Part shown: positions 58,464 through 64,000 of the stretch, piece by piece
Layout of the letters: the number at the start of each line of letters is the position of its first letter
How positions within the stretch are numbered: the stretch's first letter is position 1
Assembly (NCBI GenBank): GCA_003508835.1
Contig: PUFA01000202.1
Span: forward strand, 1,674,001 to 1,738,000
Length of the DNA: 64,000 bases
Direction: 5' to 3'
Origin: Eonycteris spelaea
Lineage: Eukaryota; Chordata; Mammalia; Chiroptera; Pteropodidae
The notes under the pieces: generated by a model
Told to the model about the DNA's origin: nothing
Seen by the model: only the letters and a program-made list of their open reading frames with translations
Database searches by the model: none
Position numbers and translations under genes: made by a program

Positions 58464-59330
58464 ACGCCATCGACGGTCCCCTGGATCTCTCTAGGTTCAA
58501 GTGTTTGGACGGAACAGACCCAGGGACGCCCCTTCTTCCAGCCTCCCATCACCCTGCACCCTCTCAGCAGTCCTTGGCCTCTGAGACCCACCGACACTTT
58601 TTTTTGCCGTTTGTTTGTTTGTTTTAGCTTAACTCTTTACTGCCAAACAGCCATAAGCCCTCAAATCCGTCACAATTATTGCACCGAGGTGGAGGCCACC
58701 GTCGATCACCTGGTCAACCTGCATCTGCGGGCCTCCTACACCTACCTGCCTCTCTCTGGGCATCTATTTCCACCGCCGGGACGTGGCTCTGCAAGGCCTT
58801 GGCCACTTCTTCCCCGACTTGCGGAGGAGAAGCGCGGGACGCCCACGGCTCTTGAAGATGCAAAACCAGCGTGGCGGCCGCGCCCTCTTCCAGGACCTGC
58901 AGACGCCTTTCCCAGGATGAGTGAGGTGAAACTCAGGATACCATGGAAGCCGCCATGGGCACCGGACCCCTTTGCATCTGCGTGCCCAGGTTCTGCCCGC
59001 GCAGACGCGCAACTCCGACTTCCAGGAGGGCCACTTCCTAGAGGATCAGGTGAAACCCGACCTGAAGATGGGCGACCCCCTGACCAATCTCCGCAGGCTG
59101 GCCCCCGGCTGGGCTGGGCGAGTATCTCTTGGAAAGCTCACCCTTTGGAGCCAGAGGCTTTTGAGGGGCCCCTCTGCATCCCCCTGGCATTGGCCTTGTG
59201 CCTGAGCCTCTCCCTGAACCACTAAGAAGCCTTCTAACCACCCTGCAGCCTCCCCCATGACTCACCAAATGGAAACAATAAAGCTTTTTTGCTATGTTGA
59301 AGGAAAGAAAAAGAAAGAAAGAAAAAGTAG
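58464..59330 (+). pseudogene. FTLP: ferritin light chain (FTL) processed pseudogene
   Basis: An intronless copy of the mRNA for ferritin light chain, the 24-mer iron-storage shell subunit. The 5' UTR ('gtgtttggacggaacagacc') is followed by the coding region and a 3' end with AATAAA at 59,277-59,282 and an A-rich tail. The start codon has become ATA at 58,653-58,655. Segments such as SSQIRQNY-, VNLHL-ASYTYL- and [18 protein letters not shown] peptides are spread over different frames. A T-rich/(TTTG)n insertion (about 58,600-58,625) interrupts the 5' UTR. The 5' iron-responsive element has lost bases of its CAGTGN loop. It is a retrocopy without function as ferritin. Confidence 0.92.
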
Positions 59331-59489
59331 TATCTTAAAGGAGTCTGCAATACTTTTGAACAAATTCATTCATCACCTCTCTCCAGCTTTCCCTGAAGAT
59401 GGGCAAATCCTAGATCTCCATACTTTTCCTCAGAATAGTAGAAAAGTAGAGCCAATAAACATGAAATTTGGTCCTCCAGATGAGGGTTG

Positions 59490-60505
59490 ATTGTTATTAT
59501 TATTATTATTATTTAGGTATAGTTGACATGTCATATTAGTTTCAGGTATACAACATAATGATCCAATATTTGCATATATTATGAAATGATCACACAGTAC
59601 GTCTAGTTAATATCTACTAGAATGATTACAGAATATCTTTTTTGTGATGAGAATTTTGGAGAATCTAGTCTCTTAGCAACTTTCAAATATACAATTCAGT
59701 GTTTTTTAATAAATTTATTTAAATTAGTTTCAAGGACACAGTACATTGGTTAGACATCTATAATGTTCATAAAACGATCCCCCCAATTGCTCCCTCCCTC
59801 CTCTGGCCCTCCACTTAGCCATCATATTAATGCTAACTGCATTCCCTCTGCCGTGCTCCCTGTGCCCAACTATCAACTACTAATTTGTACTTCCTTAACC
59901 TTCACCCCATTCTCCTAGCCTCCCAACCCCCTCCCCTCTGTCTGTCACCAAATTGTCCACTATTTTTGTGAGTCTGTTTTGATTAGTTTGTTCTTTTTGT
60001 TCATTAGATACCGCATATAAGTGAAATCATATGGTATTTCTCTTTCTCTGACTTATTTCACTCAGTATAATAACCTCTAGGTCCATCCATGTCGTTGCAA
60101 ATGGTAGGATTTCATTTTTTTTTAAATGGCTGAGTAATAAATGTTTAATTGTATATATGAACCATACTTTCTTTATCCAGTCATCTGTTGATGAGCATTT
60201 AAGTTGCTTCCATATCTTGGCTACTGTAAATTGTGTTGCCATGAATATTGGAATGCATAGATCGTTACGAATTATCATTTTGGTTTTCTTTGGATAAATA
60301 ACCAGAAGTGCAATTGCTGGATCAAAAGGTATATCCATTTTTAATTTCTTGAAGACCCTCCATACTGTTTTCCATAGTGCCTGTACCAATTTGCAATCCC
60401 ACCAACAATGAATGAGGGTTCCCTTTTCTCCACATCCTCACCAACACTTGCTGGTTTTGATGATAGCCATTCTGACAGGTATGAGGTGATACAATATTTT
60501 TAACT
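59490..60505 (-). mobile_element. L1 LINE 3' end, minus sense
   Basis: About 1 kb of antisense L1, from an AT-rich 3' UTR with (TTA)n at about 59,490-59,513. Clear ORF2 complements follow: 'gaaatcatatggtatttctc' at 60,024, 'ccatccatgtcgttgcaaat' near 60,083 and 'catctgttgatgagcattta' near 60,182. 'ccctccatactgttttccat' is near 60,356 and 'cccttttctccacatcctca' near 60,420. It is less diverged than the other L1 pieces here. The longest remaining frame is about 120 codons (60,027-60,389), so it is inactive. Confidence 0.88.
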
Positions 60506-63439
60506 ATAGTCTCTATGCTGTGCATTATGTCCCCGTGACTTATTTTATAACTAGAAGTTTGTATCTTTTGACTTCCTTCACCCATTTTACTCAGCTCCCA
60601 CTTCCCCCCACCTCCAGTTGTTCAGAGTATTTTAAATAATTAAAGCTAAACTAAAAAAAAAAAAATGTCCTCACAAAATATCCTAGAGACATGAACACTG
60701 GATTAAGTATTAAGAATCCTGGGTTTGGAGAGTGGCTCCACCAGTTACTAGCTGTTATGTTTGAGAGCAAGGTCATTTAAATAAAATAAGGAAACTGTTT
60801 GTTTTTTAAGACTGCTAGAGTCACCTTTAGTACTAAAGTTTTATGTCTTGCCCTGAATCCTGTACAGTGAAGATCAAATGAGATATGATGTGTTAAAGCG
60901 CTGAGAGGCAGGACAACACTTTGGGAAAAGTGCGTCCAGTACTTTAGATATGACACACCTGGGTTCTCAATCTTGCTCTATTTACAAAATCTGTGACCTC
61001 AGGCAAATTACTTAATCCTTTGAGCCTAACTTAATCAACCCTGCGTCACCGGGTTATTGTGAGAATTAAATGAATAATTCAACCTTAAATCCTTTCTGGA
61101 ACAACATGACAGATGAACTTATATATATCATTGAGATGATTATATAACACAGTCCATTGCAGGTGCTCAAAAATTACAACAACAACAAAAAAGATCACTT
61201 TGAACTCAAGGTGCTATACAATTATTAATGTATTCTTATTTATCTATGAGTTGGAGGCACATACACAGTTGAGCTGTCTCAATTCCACATTTCCTTTCAA
61301 ACCTTTATTTGAAATGCCTTTAACCTGACATTCTCTGGAGGGAGGGATGGAAAGGGTGATGGTTAAGAGTAAAAGAGAAGCTTACAGAGTGGAGGTGACA
61401 GAAGTGATTAAAGGACAAAGCAAAGGATTTGTCTTGACTCGGGAACTGAGTCTTCAGAGTTCTCAAATGTTTGTCTGGCTAGAGGTTAAAGAAAAGAGAA
61501 ATGCAACCAGCTCCTTGTCCTCTGACCGCTAACAGCGCTGAGGGCGCCTCCCTCCCTGAAAGCTTTGACTTTACTGTCCAGCCACCTCCACCAAAGCAAA
61601 CAATAGTCACCACTTTGTTTCTTAATGGCACTGGGCCTGATGAGGAACAGGTAAAGGTGATCTCACTTGCAAAACTCCTGGACTTAATCCTACTTTGTTG
61701 TTCCTCCTGGCCCAGCCCTTTTTCTCCCTCGCACCCCTGTCTGCACCCTGTTTTCAGGATAGGAGTTGACAAGGTTTTTCTTCCTTCGACCCAGGAATTG
61801 GAAAGAAGAATCGGGGCACAGATTTATGTGGGAATACCAGGCTATTAGGTGAAAGGTCGTAAACAACTCTGTCTGCAGGGCAGTTCAGAGCATGCCTTGG
61901 CTACAGGCCTGGTAGGCAGCTGCTGCCAAAGCAAAATAGATTTTTGGCATTCAAGGGAAACCAGGCATAACAAGTGGTCTGTCCCGAATTTCACAAAATG
62001 GGAAAGAAAGAAGAAACTGGAGCCCAAGAGAGGAACTTAGAGCAAGAGAGAATTGTCTTAACATTTTTTTAAAGCTCAAAAAACTTCAGTATTTCATAGA
62101 TGCGCCCACTTAATATCAGCATTCCCTTTTCCTGAGATATCTGGAATCAACACCACCCTTATCTTTTACTGCCCACCCCTCCTCTCATCTCCTCCAAATT
62201 TACATAGTTACATATCACACCGTTTAACAATATCATTTCAAGTATTTGTAAATGATTTGGTGTTTCATATTTATGCACTTTCATGTCCATCAAAACTAAA
62301 ACGTCTTTGAGAAGCTGTCATTTTGAATTTAAAAAATTTCTTTAGTGGGAGTCCCATCCTTCCCTGCTCCAGATAATTCAATCAATGTTGTCCACAAATT
62401 AAAAACAACTCAGGCCCCATGGGTGTCGCCTCAAACCCACACACCCTAAGGATCAACATGTTCCCTCTTTTGTTAGTGGGAGTTGATGTGTGTTTGTGTA
62501 TGGGTGTGTGTGAGTTTTCCAACAGTCTTGATGCCTGATTCTCGGGCTTGCTAAACACCTGGGTTGAGTTGTAGTAACCTGTTAGCCCTAGGATGTCAAT
62601 CCAGTTTGGGGGTGAGGAAGAAGAATCCTTAGCAGCTATGACTAGCCTTCTTTTTGCTGAGAGGGTAGGATTTCTGTATATTCTAATGCTTATTTACTTC
62701 CCCATCTCAATCTTGAGGACATTATCTTCCTTTTCCAGCACAAGAAATAAGGTAACAATCTGCTGATGCCCCAACACAGAAACAGGAGGAGCTCAGAAAG
62801 AAAAGGGGAAATAATCCTTGTATCTCTGCATGCAGGTTTTCCTCAGTGCATTTATGAATAAGTTCTCAGGAGTCAGCTCTTGAATATCTCATGGCCAGCT
62901 AAGGGAAAACCCATCTGACAGAGAACCAAATGACAACACAGGAGGAGTCAGGGGCTCTTTTAGTTTGAACATATTATGTTCTTCTAGTGACCCATCTGTC
63001 GTCTTTTCTTACCAATTTCTAAACGGCTTAAAAAAAAAAAAAACATATCAAAAGAGAGGGACCTTCTTCCTTCCAACAGGAACACAGCCATCTCCCCACT
63101 GACCTCAGTAATAAACAAGAGAATTTTCCTGCTTTTAACTAAGGCTGTGGGCCACAGATTTCGGTACATACATTTGCTTCTGAGCTGGAAATGGGATGAA
63201 GACAAGAAAGAGTGAAAGTAAATCAGAAAGCGAAAAGGGTGTAGCATCTTCCCCTCTTCTCAGAGCAGGCAGTGAGAGATAATCAGAGCCTAAAGAGATC
63301 AGAAGGCGGCTGGGGGAACATAAACAAAGTGTTCCCCAATTTTGCAGGTAGAAACTGAAATGATGAGGGGATAAGCAACAGGATATCAACACGCCCTTAC
63401 CATTTCCGTTCCAGAGAACAGAGAGAACAGACTGGAGGG
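60506..63439. other. intergenic sequence with MIR relics, no gene recognised
   Basis: MIR-like segments lie near 60,710-60,800 ('tggctccaccagttactagc') and 60,930-61,090 ('gtgacctcaggcaaattact', 'gggttattgtgagaattaaa'). A GT-rich stretch is near 62,485-62,515. No exons are recognised. Confidence 0.45.
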
Positions 63440-64000
63440 TACAGGGGGTGTGGAACGGCGCGGGCGCGAGCAAGAGGGACGGGAGGGGGGCCGATCGGTC
63501 CCACACACCCGCTGTCCAGACGAGGGCTTTGGAGAGGCTTAACTTCTGTGACCCCTTGTCCTCGCCGTCTCAGACAGCAGGTTTGGGCTTTGTTTTGTTT
63601 GCGATGCGAAGAGAAGGACAAAGGGGATCTCCCCGCACAGTGACAACAGCACTCCCCGTCCCCTGCCCGATCCTGAAGGATTCTTGGGAGCTCTGGGGGT
63701 GCTTTTTCACACCCCTTGCGACTCGCGAGCCGGGAATAAATGGGCGCCTCTAAATCAATTGCCCTGGCTAAGGCGAGGCATGAAATTCCCTCAGAAGCGC
63801 ATTTTCCTTTTACCCCCAAGCACGTTCCCAGCCCAGAGGCACCCGCGCACGCCCTCCGGGGACCAAGACCCAGGATGCATTTTAGGGTCAGCGAGGTCCG
63901 CCTTCCCCGCCCCAGGAAAGCCGCTGCGCTGCTCCCCCCGCACGCGCGCGCACGGGCCCCCAGCGCAGCACAACAACCATTTTCCCCGCCAGGAGCACAC
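63440..64000 (+). promoter_or_regulatory. TXNIP: CpG island, probable upstream promoter of TXNIP
   Basis: CpG-rich right edge. The final block 'acaacaaccattttccccgc' plus 'caggagcacac' closely resembles, from memory, the upstream part of the mammalian TXNIP promoter. In other mammals TXNIP is the next gene after HJV on the same strand. The gene body and its carbohydrate-response elements would lie just beyond the window. The chance frames here (69-140 codons) are not called. Confidence 0.45.

Noticed and set aside
58458..59225. 255-codon open frame that could be called a new protein
   Set aside because: It lies in the FTL retrocopy and uses mixed frames relative to ferritin. The original start is lost, so it is a chance frame through a pseudogene.

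Overview
This is vertebrate nuclear DNA from a placental mammal. It has spliced-gene structure, CpG islands, Pol III genes with internal promoters, Pol II snRNA promoters and ancient mammalian repeats (MIR, MER5A, Tigger, L1M and an ERV-L remnant). I see no Alu, B1/B2, CAN, Bov-tA, ERE or VES SINE, so human, rodent, carnivore, ruminant and horse are unlikely. The L1 at 59.5-60.5 kb has a bat-like 3' region, but that is a weak hint. From memory of the human map, tRNA-Lys-CTT, tRNA-His-GTG, tRNA-Gly-TCC and tRNA-Glu-CTC followed by HJV and TXNIP matches human 1q21.1.

Layout. 0-25 kb is a tRNA field with Glu-CTC, Asn-GTT, Glu-CTC and Val-AAC, then a large inverted repeat. Its arms (about 11,808-15,607 and 18,327-22,094) each carry Val-CAC, Asn-GTT and Glu-TTC in mirror order. 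The GC-rich spacer holds tRNA-Gly-CCC and a decayed U1-like gene. tRNA-Gln-CTG follows at 24.6 kb. A second inverted repeat (about 28,480-30,305 and 30,930-32,748) carries two identical divergent U1 snRNA genes around a Tigger fossil. 33-35 kb is old repeat material with a broken tRNA-Asn. 36-40 kb holds Lys-CTT, His-GTG, Gly-TCC and Glu-CTC tRNA genes, all on the minus strand. 40-47 kb has L1 and MIR relics and no recognised gene.

The only protein-coding gene I recognise is HJV (hemojuvelin, RGMc), the BMP co-receptor that drives hepcidin expression. Its exon/intron plan, splice sites, signal peptide and key motifs are preserved, but the coding sequence shows three frame breaks relative to the known family sequence. 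Downstream lie a ferritin light-chain processed pseudogene (58.5-59.3 kb), an L1 fragment, and a CpG-rich right edge that resembles the TXNIP promoter.

The RNA genes supply translation (tRNAs for Glu, Asn, Val, Gly, Gln, Lys and His) and splicing (U1). Most long open frames in the GC-rich parts are chance frames, not genes.
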